Of a stretch of 64,000 bases of DNA, positions 7,776-15,074 are shown piece by piece. Origin of the DNA: Polyangiaceae bacterium (GTDB lineage Bacteria; Myxococcota_A; Polyangia; Polyangiales; Polyangiaceae); assembly GCA_020633235.1 (NCBI GenBank), contig JACKEA010000006.1, positions 496,001 to 560,000 of the forward strand, in the 5' to 3' direction. Numbering within the stretch: position 1 is the first letter of the stretch; each line of letters begins with the position of its first letter. The notes beneath the pieces were generated by a model. That model worked only from the letters and a program-made list of their open reading frames with translations. It was not told the origin of the DNA and searched no databases. The translations under genes and the position numbers were made by a program.

Positions 7776-9311
7776 GTGAACGTCCTTTCGGAGCAGTGGC
7801 TGGCTCGGGTGTCGGCCCTCATCGCGGGGGGCGGCTGCGTGCTCTTGTACCTCGAGAGCCGTCGCCGGCAGCTCGGGGCGCGGCGTTTTGCGGTGGTGGG
7901 CGGGCTCTTCGCGGTGCTCGCGGTCGCGGCCTACTTCCACTTCTTCATGCGGCCGAGCTCGATCAGCTACCACCGCTGGGAGATGTTCCACTACTACGTG
8001 GGCGCGCGCTACCAGCCCGAGCTCGGCTACGGTCGGCTGTATCGCTGCGCGGCCGTCGCGGACGCGGAGACCGGCGGGCGCGACGCCGTGCTGCATCGGC
8101 GAATGCGCGACCTGAAGGACGACACGCTGGTCGAGGCGTCCACCGCGCTTGAGGATCCGAGCGCGTGCAAGCGCGCGTTTTCCCCCGAGCGCTGGCAGGC
8201 GTTCAAGAAAGACATCGCGTTCTTCCGGAAACGCTCCGGGCAGCACTGGTGGGACGCGATGCAGACGGATCACGGCTACAACCCCTCGCCGGTGTGGACT
8301 CTCGGCGGTAGGGCGCTCGCGTCCCTGGCGCCCGCCAGTGATCGTTGGCTCGGCCTGCTGGCCCTCGTGGATCCCGTGCTGATGGGCGCGGCGATCGCGG
8401 CGCTGTGGTGGGCTTTTGGGGGCCGCGTGGCTGCGCTCGCGGTCGTGTTCTGGGGCACGCAAGCGGCGTCGCCCTTTGGCTGGACCGGTGGCGGCTTCTT
8501 GCGGCAAGACTGGCTGTTCCTGGCCGTCGCGTCCGCGGCGCTGATGCGCAAGCGGCACTTCTTCTGGGCGGGGTTCACCCTGGCGTGGGCGGGCCTGCTG
8601 CGTGTGTTCCCGGTGCTCTTGTGGGGCGGGCCGTTGGTGGTCATGGCTGCCTACGCCGTCCGCAAGCGGACGCTGGCCAAGGAGCACCGGCGCCTGCTTT
8701 GGGGTGGCGTCTGTGCGGCGGCGCTCTTGGTGCCGCTGGCCGGCGCGGTGGTGGGCCCGCACTCCTACGCGGAGTTCGGAGAGCACATCGCGATGCACGC
8801 GAGCCGGCCATCGTCCAATCGCATGGGGCTTCGCACGCTGTTCTCCGTGGTGCCGGAAGCGCGGCTGGCGGTAACGCTGGACCCGACCGCGGTGGATCCC
8901 GTGGAGCAGTGGACCAACGCGCGGAAGGCGCGCTGGGCCGAGCTCCGACCGCTGTTCGCGCTGTGCGCGCTGGTGCTGGTGGGCTTCTTCGTGCGGGCGA
9001 CGGCTCGGGTGCGAACGACGTGGGTCGCGCTCGGCATGTCACTGAGCCTCGTCGTCATCCTCACGGAGCCCGCTTGCTACTACTACTCCATCTGGCTCCT
9101 TGCAGCGCCGTTGGCGCGCGCTCGCCGCTCCCTGGAGATGGCGCTGCTCGCCTTGGCGGCGACGGGTCAGTTCCTGATCCTGCGGGAACGCTGGATGGAC
9201 GACCGCTTCGTGGCGCTGGCGGCGCTGTACGTGCTGTTCGGCGTGCTTCTGATCGCGCTCTTCAGTCGGCGGCCGCGCAGGCCCCCGCGGCGGGTGCTGG
9301 TTTCGGAATGA
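7776..9311 (+). CDS. Polytopic membrane protein, possibly a GT-C-type glycosyltransferase
   Basis: 511 residues from GTG 7776. About ten hydrophobic segments are visible, including residues about 38-58, 190-215, 220-240, 285-310, 320-340, 405-425 and 430-500. A large extramembrane loop after the second helix (residues about 62-175) carries 'YHRWEMFHYYVGARY' and 'WWDAMQTDHGYNP'. The layout, helix bundle plus first large loop, recalls GT-C glycosyltransferases that use polyprenyl-phosphate sugars, but no diagnostic DxD/ExD motif is evident, so this is only a resemblance. The gene lies between the SPASM enzyme (145 bp upstream) and the repeat lipoprotein (18 bp downstream) on the same strand, which suggests a shared pathway or at least co-transcription with the lipoprotein. 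Confidence 0.7.
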   Translation: MNVLSEQWLARVSALIAGGGCVLLYLESRRRQLGARRFAVVGGLFAVLAVAAYFHFFMRPSSISYHRWEMFHYYVGARYQPELGYGRLYRCAAVADAETGGRDAVLHRRMRDLKDDTLVEASTALEDPSACKRAFSPERWQAFKKDIAFFRKRSGQHWWDAMQTDHGYNPSPVWTLGGRALASLAPASDRWLGLLALVDPVLMGAAIAALWWAFGGRVAALAVVFWGTQAASPFGWTGGGFLRQDWLFLAVASAALMRKRHFFWAGFTLAWAGLLRVFPVLLWGGPLVVMAAYAVRKRTLAKEHRRLLWGGVCAAALLVPLAGAVVGPHSYAEFGEHIAMHASRPSSNRMGLRTLFSVVPEARLAVTLDPTAVDPVEQWTNARKARWAELRPLFALCALVLVGFFVRATARVRTTWVALGMSLSLVVILTEPACYYYSIWLLAAPLARARRSLEMALLALAATGQFLILRERWMDDRFVALAALYVLFGVLLIALFSRRPRRPPRRVLVSE

Positions 9312-9329
9312 GGAACGAACGAGGATGAA

Positions 9330-9728
9330 ATGGCCAATCGATTCGAGCAGTGGGTGAGAGTGGGCGCGCTGGTGGGAATGGCGGCGGTGGGCCTCCCGCT
9401 CGCTTGCGGCGGCAAGAGCGAGCGCGCGGCCACGGGGAGCGGGGGCACGCAGGGCGCCGACGGGCTCTATGGCGACGCCGTGCAGGACGGCTTCCATTCG
9501 GACGGTGCGGCTCCGGACGGCTTCTACGGCGATGCCTATCCGGACGGCTTCCACTCCGACGGAGCGGACGGCTCCTACGGCGACGCGTATCAGGACGGCT
9601 TCTACGGAGATGGCGCATCGCCCACCGACGCAGCCGCGGACGCGCCGTCGGACGCGCCTGACGACGCGGCGGCGGACGCCGACGACTCCGGTGAGGACGC
9701 CGCCTCCTGGGACGCCAGCTCCGACTGA
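9330..9728 (+). CDS. Repeat lipoprotein with aromatic-X-Asp array, candidate radical SAM substrate
   Basis: 132 residues from ATG 9330, with a purine-rich GAGGA just upstream. Residues 1-26 form an export signal ending 'GLPLAC', a slightly atypical lipobox. A short Gly/Ser linker leads to three 17-19-residue repeats (residues 44-98) with the pattern DG-x-YGDA-xx-DGF-xx-DGA. All six Tyr (47, 66, 70, 83, 87, 92) and both His (56, 75) after the signal are followed two residues later by Asp. The tail (99-132) is Ala/Asp-rich and disordered. Aromatic-X-Asp/Asn tripeptides are the type of site crosslinked by cyclophane-forming radical SAM/SPASM enzymes, one of which is encoded 1.7 kb upstream on the same strand. 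Simple structural or ion-binding repeats are the alternative. Confidence 0.8.
   Translation: MANRFEQWVRVGALVGMAAVGLPLACGGKSERAATGSGGTQGADGLYGDAVQDGFHSDGAAPDGFYGDAYPDGFHSDGADGSYGDAYQDGFYGDGASPTDAAADAPSDAPDDAAADADDSGEDAASWDASSD
9459..9623 (+). repeat. Three-copy coding repeat (aromatic-X-Asp units)
   Basis: Units lie at 9459-9515, 9516-9566 and 9567-9623. The encoded tripeptides are YGD, HSD, YGD, YPD, HSD, YGD, YQD and YGD. Synonymous codons differ between units (CAT TCG against CAC TCC for HS; TAT/TAC, GGC/GGA and GAC/GAT for YGD), so the repeat is kept at the protein level rather than being a fresh DNA duplication. Confidence 0.85.
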
Positions 9729-10175
9729 TCACTTCTTCTCGGGCCGCACCCCAAGGCCGAGGTCGATGGTCGCGGGTTCCTTGCCCCGCAGGCGGAAGCC
9801 GAAGCGAAAGTAGTTCTTCGGCCGCTCCTCGAACTCGACGCCGTCGGCGCTGAGCAGCGGCGGTCCATCGGAGCGAAACAGCACGTAGAAGTCCCGCTTG
9901 GCGATCACGACGAAGTCTTCGTCCTGTGCCTTCATCAGCTTGGAGTCCAGGGTGAAATCGACGGGGATCACCTGGCCGGCCCTGAACTTCACGATGTACG
10001 GTGGCTTCTGGAGCTGCGAGAGGAGCGCTGAAGAGCGGTCGCTGTCGAAGCGATCGAAGGGAACGGTGGGCGCATTGCGGGCGACTTGATTGGCACCGCC
10101 GCACCCCACGGCGAACAACAGCGCCGCCGGGATCATAAAACTACGATTGTAGTAATTGTGAGCGAGACGAAACAT
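9729..10175 (-). CDS. Predicted lipoprotein, third gene of the BlaI operon
   Basis: 148 residues. ATG 10175 is preceded by a good ribosome-binding site (AAAGGAGC about 10 bp upstream). The signal sequence is 'SFMIPAALLFAVGCGG' with lipobox 'AVGC' after a longer-than-usual n-region, so ATG at residue 14 is an alternative start. The mature domain has alternating beta-strand character ('PPYIVKFRAGQVIPVDFTL', 'DFYVLFRSDGPPLLSADG'), and no family was recognised. It starts 23 bp after the M56 peptidase gene ends, on the same strand, and is probably controlled by the BlaI-type repressor. Its last base abuts the end of the convergent repeat-lipoprotein gene. Confidence 0.7.
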   Translation of the reverse strand: MFRLAHNYYNRSFMIPAALLFAVGCGGANQVARNAPTVPFDRFDSDRSSALLSQLQKPPYIVKFRAGQVIPVDFTLDSKLMKAQDEDFVVIAKRDFYVLFRSDGPPLLSADGVEFEERPKNYFRFGFRLRGKEPATIDLGLGVRPEKK

Positions 10176-10198
10176 GGGTCGAGCTCCTTTCCAGTAGT

Positions 10199-11209
10199 TC
10201 AGTCGTAGCCGCAGAACTGACTGAGCATCAGCCCGACGGCGATGTAGGTGGCGGCGAGCATCTGCAGCGAGAGGCGCATTTTGGATGTGTTGTGGGGAGC
10301 CGTGAGGCGCTTCACGCGGGTCGCCGCGGTGCTACCACCGAGCGCAACGGCGGAAGCGCGTCCTTCGCCTTCGCACACGATGGCCTCGGCGAGCGCCAGC
10401 GCGCTGCTACCACGCCGCACGGCGCCTGCATCCGCCGAGAGCTCCGCCGCCGCGTGGATGCGCCGCTCGAGCCAGCGCGCGCCGGGCACGAACCAGAACA
10501 GGTCTCGTAGCACGCTCACGATTCCGAACACGAGCACGTCTGCGTGGCGCACGTGGCTGAGCTCGTGCTGAACGGCCGCTTCGCGCACGTCGTCCGGGGC
10601 GGACGCGATCGATTTCGAGAGCCAGACGCTCGGGCGGAAGATCCCAGTGACGGCGGTGGGTCGATCGTCGCTTCGCGCGAGCAAGGGAACCCGGCGACCA
10701 AACACTCGGCGCTCACCGAGCAGCTGCGCGCCAGCGCGCCCTCTGCGCTCGACGACCCAATACCCCGTCCAAGCGACCAGCCGCCGACCCACCCGGGCGA
10801 GCGCTACCAACAGCACGACGCTGAACAGCACGACCACCAGCCCACCGTAGCCGCGAGTGACGAAGAAATGCGTCACGCCGTCGCCCACGCTGAGGGAAAA
10901 CCACTCCTCCGCCTTGAGCGCAGCGAGCCGCCCGATGAAGCGCGGCATGAAGCGGCTGACGCCGACCCCGAGCTGAAAGCTGCCGAGGTCCCAGCGCTGA
11001 CCGGCGAAGGGACTGGTCACGTAGGCACTTGCGGGCACGCTCGCGACCAGGATGGCCACGGCCTTGGCGAAGGGCACGCACAAGCACCACTTCTTCAGGC
11101 CGTCCGTTGGTGCGATGCGGGCACAGAGCAGCGCGCCGGCCAGCACCAACACGAACGCGAGGGTGACGTTCACCAACTGCGCGCTGCCGATGTAGACGAA
11201 GCTCGGCAT
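10199..11209 (-). CDS. BlaR1/MecR1-like M56 membrane metallopeptidase
   Basis: 336 residues from ATG 11209, which lies 2 bp after the upstream repressor gene ends. Hydrophobic segments are at residues about 10-30, 42-62, 110-135 and 315-330. The zinc site 'HELSHVRH' (HExxH) near residue 225 and a downstream 'AAAELSADAGAV' (third ligand Glu) identify an M56 gluzincin. BlaR1 of staphylococci carries a C-terminal penicillin-sensing domain. Here the protein ends soon after the last helix, so what it senses is unknown. By family analogy it would cleave or inactivate the co-encoded BlaI-type repressor in response to a signal, perhaps cell-wall stress. Confidence 0.88.
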   Translation of the reverse strand: MPSFVYIGSAQLVNVTLAFVLVLAGALLCARIAPTDGLKKWCLCVPFAKAVAILVASVPASAYVTSPFAGQRWDLGSFQLGVGVSRFMPRFIGRLAALKAEEWFSLSVGDGVTHFFVTRGYGGLVVVLFSVVLLVALARVGRRLVAWTGYWVVERRGRAGAQLLGERRVFGRRVPLLARSDDRPTAVTGIFRPSVWLSKSIASAPDDVREAAVQHELSHVRHADVLVFGIVSVLRDLFWFVPGARWLERRIHAAAELSADAGAVRRGSSALALAEAIVCEGEGRASAVALGGSTAATRVKRLTAPHNTSKMRLSLQMLAATYIAVGLMLSQFCGYD

Positions 11210-11211
11210 GC

Positions 11212-11589
11212 TCACTTGCCCTTGCCCTTCAAGCGCGCGTCGATGTGACGCCGGAGCTCGAGGAGCTCCGCCTGGCTCAGATCTTCGTCCAGGAGCGCGG
11301 CGATGGGCGCCAGCCGATCGGAAAAGAGCGCCCGCTGCACCCGCTTCAAGAGGCCGCGCTTGAGAGCGCTGTCCCGTGCCGTGGCGCGGTAGTGGTAGCG
11401 ATTCTTGCGCTTCTCCCGCCGCACCATGCCCTTGTCGTGCAAGCGCGACAGCACCGTCATCACCGTAGTGTAGGCGTACTCCGCGCCGGCCTTGCTCAGA
11501 CGCGCCTGGATTTCCGCCACGGTGCTGGCTTCCGTTCGGTCCAGAAGGCCCAGCACCTGCATCTCCAGCGGCCCCAGCGTTTCCGCCAT
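11212..11589 (-). CDS. BlaI/MecI/CopY-family transcriptional repressor
   Basis: 125 residues from ATG 11589. The winged helix is clear: 'LGPLEMQVLGLLDRTEAST' then 'TTVMTVLSRLHDKGMVRRE' (residues about 5-60), followed by the dimerisation region 'ALFSDRLAPIAALLDED'. Members repress their own operon and are removed by a cognate M56 protease, here encoded immediately downstream. A perfect inverted repeat lies 7 bp upstream of the start codon. The operon comprises this gene, the M56 peptidase and the lipoprotein at 9729. No beta-lactamase is nearby. Confidence 0.92.
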   Translation of the reverse strand: MAETLGPLEMQVLGLLDRTEASTVAEIQARLSKAGAEYAYTTVMTVLSRLHDKGMVRREKRKNRYHYRATARDSALKRGLLKRVQRALFSDRLAPIAALLDEDLSQAELLELRRHIDARLKGKGK

Positions 11590-11595
11590 GGGCCA

Positions 11596-11616
11596 GTACT
11601 ACTACCGCCGTAGTAC
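11596..11616. promoter_or_regulatory. BlaI-type operator (perfect inverted repeat)
   Basis: GTACTAC at 11596-11602 and GTAGTAC at 11610-11616 form a perfect dyad with a 7-bp spacer, immediately upstream of the BlaI-type gene. BlaI/MecI/CopY proteins bind dyads built from TAC...GTA half-sites, so autoregulation is well supported by sequence and position. Confidence 0.8.
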
Positions 11617-11640
11617 GAGTCAAGCCGGTTTTTCCAGCAG

Positions 11641-11675
11641 CATGTTGGTACGGCGCGAACCCCGTCGCGCAATGG
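11641..11675 (+). repeat. Dispersed palindromic element, copy 2
   Basis: Reads CATGTTGGTACGGCGCGAAC and continues CCCGTCGCGC. GCGCGA and TCGCGC pair around a 6-bp loop. It lies between the BlaI operon promoter and the next secreted-protein gene. Confidence 0.65.
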
Positions 11676-11784
11676 CTTGCGCGATCGCGCACGGTTCGGC
11701 CCGCTCGGCGTCGCTTTGTCCGCGGTTTCGTCCTGGTCCGGCGGTTGCACCGCCCCTCGGCGTCCCACTCAGCCGGAGCTCTTC

Positions 11785-12318
11785 ATGTCCATTCATCGTC
11801 TCGTCGCCAGTGTCGTCCCCGCGCTCGTGGTCCTCGTCGGTCTCGCCGGAAAAGCCCAAGCCTCGCCCTTCAGCTGCGACAGCGACATCAGCAAGAAGTC
11901 CGTCATCAACCTGCTCGCCAAGCACTACGGCAAGGCGCAGGTGTACAGCTTCAATCCTTATGAGCGCCAGTGGGCGCCCTACCTGCTGGAGACGGTGAAG
12001 AAGGGGGGCTCCGTGAAGAGCTCGATTCGCTACTATTACAACGCTCACTTGGTGCTGGCGCAGGACCGTGTGACGGCGACGCTCGCCATCACCGGCGGGC
12101 AAGCGCAGGGGGTCGAGGTGTACGTGTGCCCCTACAAGGTGACTGGCAGCTTGTCGTCGGCGCGCCTCGCCAACATCCAGGACACTTCACGCAGTACCTC
12201 CGATGGCAGTGAGAGTCGGAAAGCCACCGGCAGTGCTCGCGGCGCGAACGTGTTCATGATCTTCCTGCGACCGAAGACCCGAACCGCGAAGAGCTGGTAC
12301 ACGCTATCGGCGGATTGA
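11785..12318 (+). CDS. Small secreted protein of unknown function
   Basis: 177 residues from ATG 11785. A Sec signal peptide is evident ('LVASVVPALVVLVGLAGKAQA', cleavage probably after AQA near residue 26). The mature protein is about 150 residues with three Cys ('SCDSD', 'VYVCPYK') and alternating strands ('ARGANVFMIFLRPK'), consistent with a small periplasmic or secreted beta domain. I do not recognise a family. It stands alone between the divergent BlaI operon and the structured element at 12406. An upstream in-frame start at 11677 is rejected because it would bury the signal peptide. Confidence 0.7.
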   Translation: MSIHRLVASVVPALVVLVGLAGKAQASPFSCDSDISKKSVINLLAKHYGKAQVYSFNPYERQWAPYLLETVKKGGSVKSSIRYYYNAHLVLAQDRVTATLAITGGQAQGVEVYVCPYKVTGSLSSARLANIQDTSRSTSDGSESRKATGSARGANVFMIFLRPKTRTAKSWYTLSAD

Positions 12319-12405
12319 CGCTACAGCATCTTTCATTGATTTGTGACACGTTGCCGCCTGGCGACTCAAGTGAACGGTAGCCAGCCGGCGCCGGCCTCGC
12401 CGGTA

Positions 12406-12450
12406 TTCTCGGTGGGGCTACGCCCCACACCCCGCGCGGGGAACCGAGAA
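12406..12450. repeat. Three-way-junction palindromic element
   Basis: Outer arms TTCTCGGT (12406-12413) and ACCGAGAA (12443-12450) enclose two perfect inner hairpins: GTGGGGC-TAC-GCCCCAC (12412-12428) and CCCCGCGCGGGG (12430-12441). The fold would resemble a small cloverleaf. No T-tract follows, so it is not a standard terminator. It occupies the gap between two secreted-protein genes and is probably a REP-like repeat or a structured 5' leader. Confidence 0.6.
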
Positions 12451-12470
12451 CCCCGCGCCGCCACTGTTCC

Positions 12471-13253
12471 ATGCTTCTGAAAGACGCTGTAGCCGATCAA
12501 CGAAGCTACGCGGGAGCATCACGTCCGCTGCTCTTCACCCCCGTAGCCCTCTTCTTGCTGCCCTTGGCGGCCTGCATGATGCCTCGCGGCGGCGGTTGGG
12601 GTCAGGGAAGCAACGGACAGGCGGCTTCGGTCTCTCCGCCGTGCGAGCGCGCCTGCGCCCACTACCTGCAGTGCAAGAGCGTGGAGGACGCTCAGGCCCA
12701 GAGCGGCTGCGTCAGCGAATGTACGGCGAAGGCGACGGACCCGGCGGCGGTGGACCGCCTGGCCGTCTCGGAGTGCTCGGAGATCGTCGCCGTCTTCGAC
12801 GCCGCGGCCGGAGGCGGGCAAGGCTTTGAAGGCAGCGTCACCGGCGGCGGCACGGCGCCCGCGAGCTGTCCGGCGACGGGCAGCGGTGAGCTGGCGTCAC
12901 TGTTGACGCGCTCACCGTGGTGCCACTTCTCCTACAGCGGAACCTCGGGCGGCGGCACCAGCGCGCAGGAGCGCGTCGTGTTCGACGGCAGTGGTCACTT
13001 CAGCCTGACCGGCGGAAGCGAGTCCTCCTACAGCGGCCAGACGCAAAACCAGTACGGTGAAAGCACGGGCGCTTGGGGTACGAACGGAAGCTCCTCCGCA
13101 GGACAAAGAGGCTGCTGGAAAGCCGAGGCCGGCGTGTTGTTCCTGTCGAAGGACGGGCAATCCTGGAATCAGACGCCGGTCAACGTGTCGCAGAACTCCA
13201 ACGGCTACCCGATCATCACGGCGAACGGGAAGGAGTACTACACCTGCAACTAA
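12471..13253 (+). CDS. Predicted lipoprotein of unknown function
   Basis: 260 residues from ATG 12471. A somewhat long N-terminal segment leads to a hydrophobic run and lipobox 'LLPLAAC' (Cys near residue 35). Next comes a four-Cys segment, 'CERACAHYLQC' then 'SGCVSECTAK', recurring in myxobacterial lipoproteins. After a Gly-rich linker there is a C-terminal domain with Ser/Gly/Tyr-rich strands ('SSYSGQTQNQYGESTGAWG') resembling the 'threshold' domains of secreted proteins that report a value in a beta-sandwich. No enzyme motif is visible. A later start is possible but would shorten the signal. Confidence 0.7.
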   Translation: MLLKDAVADQRSYAGASRPLLFTPVALFLLPLAACMMPRGGGWGQGSNGQAASVSPPCERACAHYLQCKSVEDAQAQSGCVSECTAKATDPAAVDRLAVSECSEIVAVFDAAAGGGQGFEGSVTGGGTAPASCPATGSGELASLLTRSPWCHFSYSGTSGGGTSAQERVVFDGSGHFSLTGGSESSYSGQTQNQYGESTGAWGTNGSSSAGQRGCWKAEAGVLFLSKDGQSWNQTPVNVSQNSNGYPIITANGKEYYTCN

Positions 13254-13323
13254 CCCCAGTGCTCACCTGAGTCGGACCTCTCTCACAAGCGGCGGCCCAG
13301 CGACGATTCTTCCCACCGGGCAG

Positions 13324-13361
13324 CTTGTCGGTCCGGCGCGGAATCAGCCCGCGCGCGCATC
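13324..13361 (+). repeat. Dispersed palindromic element, copy 3
   Basis: Reads CTTGTCGGTCCGGCGCGGAA and continues with a GC-rich half containing GCGCGCGC. It is a diverged copy lying between the convergent lipoprotein and HNH genes. Confidence 0.55.
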
Positions 13362-13365
13362 CCGC

Positions 13366-13839
13366 CTATCGCGGAACGAGCAGCGCCAGGGCACGCCGAA
13401 GCAGCTCTTCTCGCGAGAGAGTGCGGGCTTCTCGGGCGAGCTTTTCCGTTGCCTTCTTGGCTTCGCCCTTCTTGAAGCCTTGAGTCGTCAACGCCAAGAG
13501 GACCTTGTCTTGCTTCTCCCGCGCCTCGGTGTCTGAACGCCTTCGCTGACGAAGGCGAATCTTCTCTTCAACGTACTCGCGGCCGAAGGTCTTCTTGGCC
13601 GCATTCAAATTGTGGCTCCTGCAGTACACCCGACCATTGGAGGCGCCATCGCTACCACCGATGCCGGTGGCTTCGATGTGGTCGTACTGCAGAAACGCCC
13701 TTGCCGTGCAGCGCACGCCGGACTCCGACACGAAGCAGCACTGGGCACCGTCGCGCTCGTACGCCTCGCGCCGGGCTGCACGGCCGGGCGACAGTGGGTC
13801 TAACCCCGCCCAGCGAGCTGATCGTCCTGAAGAAGGCAC
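13366..13839 (-). CDS. Short HNH endonuclease-like protein, possibly a 5'-truncated remnant
   Basis: The HNH domain is clear: 'RREAYERDGAQCCFV', 'FLQYDHIEATGIGG' and 'CRSHNLNAAKKTFG'. The C-terminus 'VLLALTTQGFKKGEAKKA' resembles the small helical (RuvA-C-like) tail of many myxobacterial HNH proteins. I chose GTG 13839 because GGAGGG stands about 5 bp before it, giving 157 residues. The frame stays open upstream to 13968 and beyond, but that part is low in complexity and overlaps the divergent ATPase gene. Myxobacterial homologues are, as I recall, much longer with the HNH at the C-terminus, so this may be a 3' remnant of a lost longer gene. Confidence 0.6.
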   Translation of the reverse strand: MPSSGRSARWAGLDPLSPGRAARREAYERDGAQCCFVSESGVRCTARAFLQYDHIEATGIGGSDGASNGRVYCRSHNLNAAKKTFGREYVEEKIRLRQRRRSDTEAREKQDKVLLALTTQGFKKGEAKKATEKLAREARTLSREELLRRALALLVPR

Positions 13840-13966
13840 GCTTCCCTCCGCGTGGTTCCTTGCGGTAGGGCCGGATACCTCGGAGAGGTCCAGCGTGTCC
13901 GGACTCGAGTCCGGCCAACGGAGCCGGGGGCCTTGTCCGCCGAGCTGATGGCGGTACTGATGGCGC

Positions 13967-15028
13967 ATGTTGAAAGCACCTTTCCCGTCCCGTCCGCAGC
14001 GCCTGGTCGGTCGTGCGAGCGAGCTGTCGGCTCTGCGCCGGCTGCTCGCGCTCCATCCGACGCGCGTGGCTTTGGTGGGTGGTGGCGGGTCGGGCAAGAC
14101 TACCCTGGCCCGCGAGCTGGCGCACCGCACTCACCGCAAGTTCAAGGGCGGCGTGCACTGGTTTCGCGTGGGGGACTGGGACGAGCGAGTGCTGGCGGAG
14201 ATGATCGCGTTGCGACTCGGATCGAAAGAGCGGCGGCTCGCGGACGTGGCTCGCCTGCTTCGCCAGGGTGAAAGTCGCCTGTTGGTGCTGGACAATCACG
14301 AGAACGACGAAGCCTCGGCAGCGCTTCTGGACGCCGTCGGTGGGGACGCGCCGGTCAGCTTCGTGGTCACTGCGCGTCGTTGCCTGGTCGCAGGAGTGCA
14401 TATCTTGCCGGTGGTCCCGCCGCTGGTGCTGGCCGAGCGGCCGCCGTTCCCTCGTGTCGCTCGGCTCACCCGGCCCTTGCGCTCGAATCCAGTGGCCTTG
14501 CAGCTCGCCGACGCTCTGGTGGCCGAGCGGGTGGTCACGGCATCCGCACTCTCGCGCTGGCTATCGCAACACGGGATAGGTCGCGTGCGGGCCCTCGCCC
14601 ACGAAGACGACGTGCCAGAAGTCGCGCTCCTGGTGCGCTTTGCTTGGTCCACTTTGAATTCGCCGGCTCGGCGCGCGCTCGCAGTGCTGACCCACATGGG
14701 GGGCGACCACATGGATCGCGCAAGCTTGATGAAGCTCGCGCCGACCCGAGGCAGCTCGCTCGAGCGCTTGAGAGCACTTCGACTGGTCGAGGAGCCCGTT
14801 GCCGGACGCTTCACCCTTCATGCCACGGTTCGCCACGCACTTGGCGACCAGACGAGCTTCGACATGCGCGCGTTGTTCGAGCACTACCTCGCCTTGCTGG
14901 AGCGCGACCCGTCGCGCCGGATGTTGGAGGAGCAGCACTTGTTCGCGGCGATGGACTACGCCCACGATGCCGGACGACTGGACGACGTCCTGCGAGTGGA
15001 GCGGCTGCTCGCGAGCTTCGGAAGCTGA
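13967..15028 (+). CDS. Short STAND/NB-ARC-like P-loop ATPase
   Basis: 353 residues from ATG 13967. The order is 'LVGRASELSALRRLL', Walker A 'GGGGSGKTTLARELA' (residues about 38-52), then Walker B 'RLLVLDN' near residue 105, as in NB-ARC and other STAND ATPases. A winged-helix-like region follows ('SPARRALAVLTHMGGDHMD', 'LRALRLVEEPVAGRFTLHAT'). Such proteins usually carry long C-terminal TPR or WD sensor repeats, but this one ends about 50 residues after the winged helix. It could be a truncated regulator or an adaptor. No effector domain is fused. Its ATG overlaps the upstream reading frame of the divergent HNH gene. Confidence 0.75.
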   Translation: MLKAPFPSRPQRLVGRASELSALRRLLALHPTRVALVGGGGSGKTTLARELAHRTHRKFKGGVHWFRVGDWDERVLAEMIALRLGSKERRLADVARLLRQGESRLLVLDNHENDEASAALLDAVGGDAPVSFVVTARRCLVAGVHILPVVPPLVLAERPPFPRVARLTRPLRSNPVALQLADALVAERVVTASALSRWLSQHGIGRVRALAHEDDVPEVALLVRFAWSTLNSPARRALAVLTHMGGDHMDRASLMKLAPTRGSSLERLRALRLVEEPVAGRFTLHATVRHALGDQTSFDMRALFEHYLALLERDPSRRMLEEQHLFAAMDYAHDAGRLDDVLRVERLLASFGS

Positions 15029-15039
15029 CCGAGGCTCGG

Positions 15040-15070
15040 CCGCTCCGGAGTTCGCGGCGGACCAACAACA
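15040..15070 (-). repeat. Dispersed palindromic element, copy 4 (reverse orientation)
   Basis: Read on the minus strand it begins TGTTGTTGGTCCGCCGCGAA and continues CTCCGGAGCGG. It nearly fills the 46-bp gap between the convergent STAND-type ATPase and flavoenzyme genes. Confidence 0.65.
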
Positions 15071-15074
15071 GGAT

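Noticed and set aside
13840..14130. Upstream extension of the HNH reading frame
   Set aside because: It is low in complexity, overlaps the start of the divergent ATPase gene and does not resemble the N-terminus of HNH relatives.
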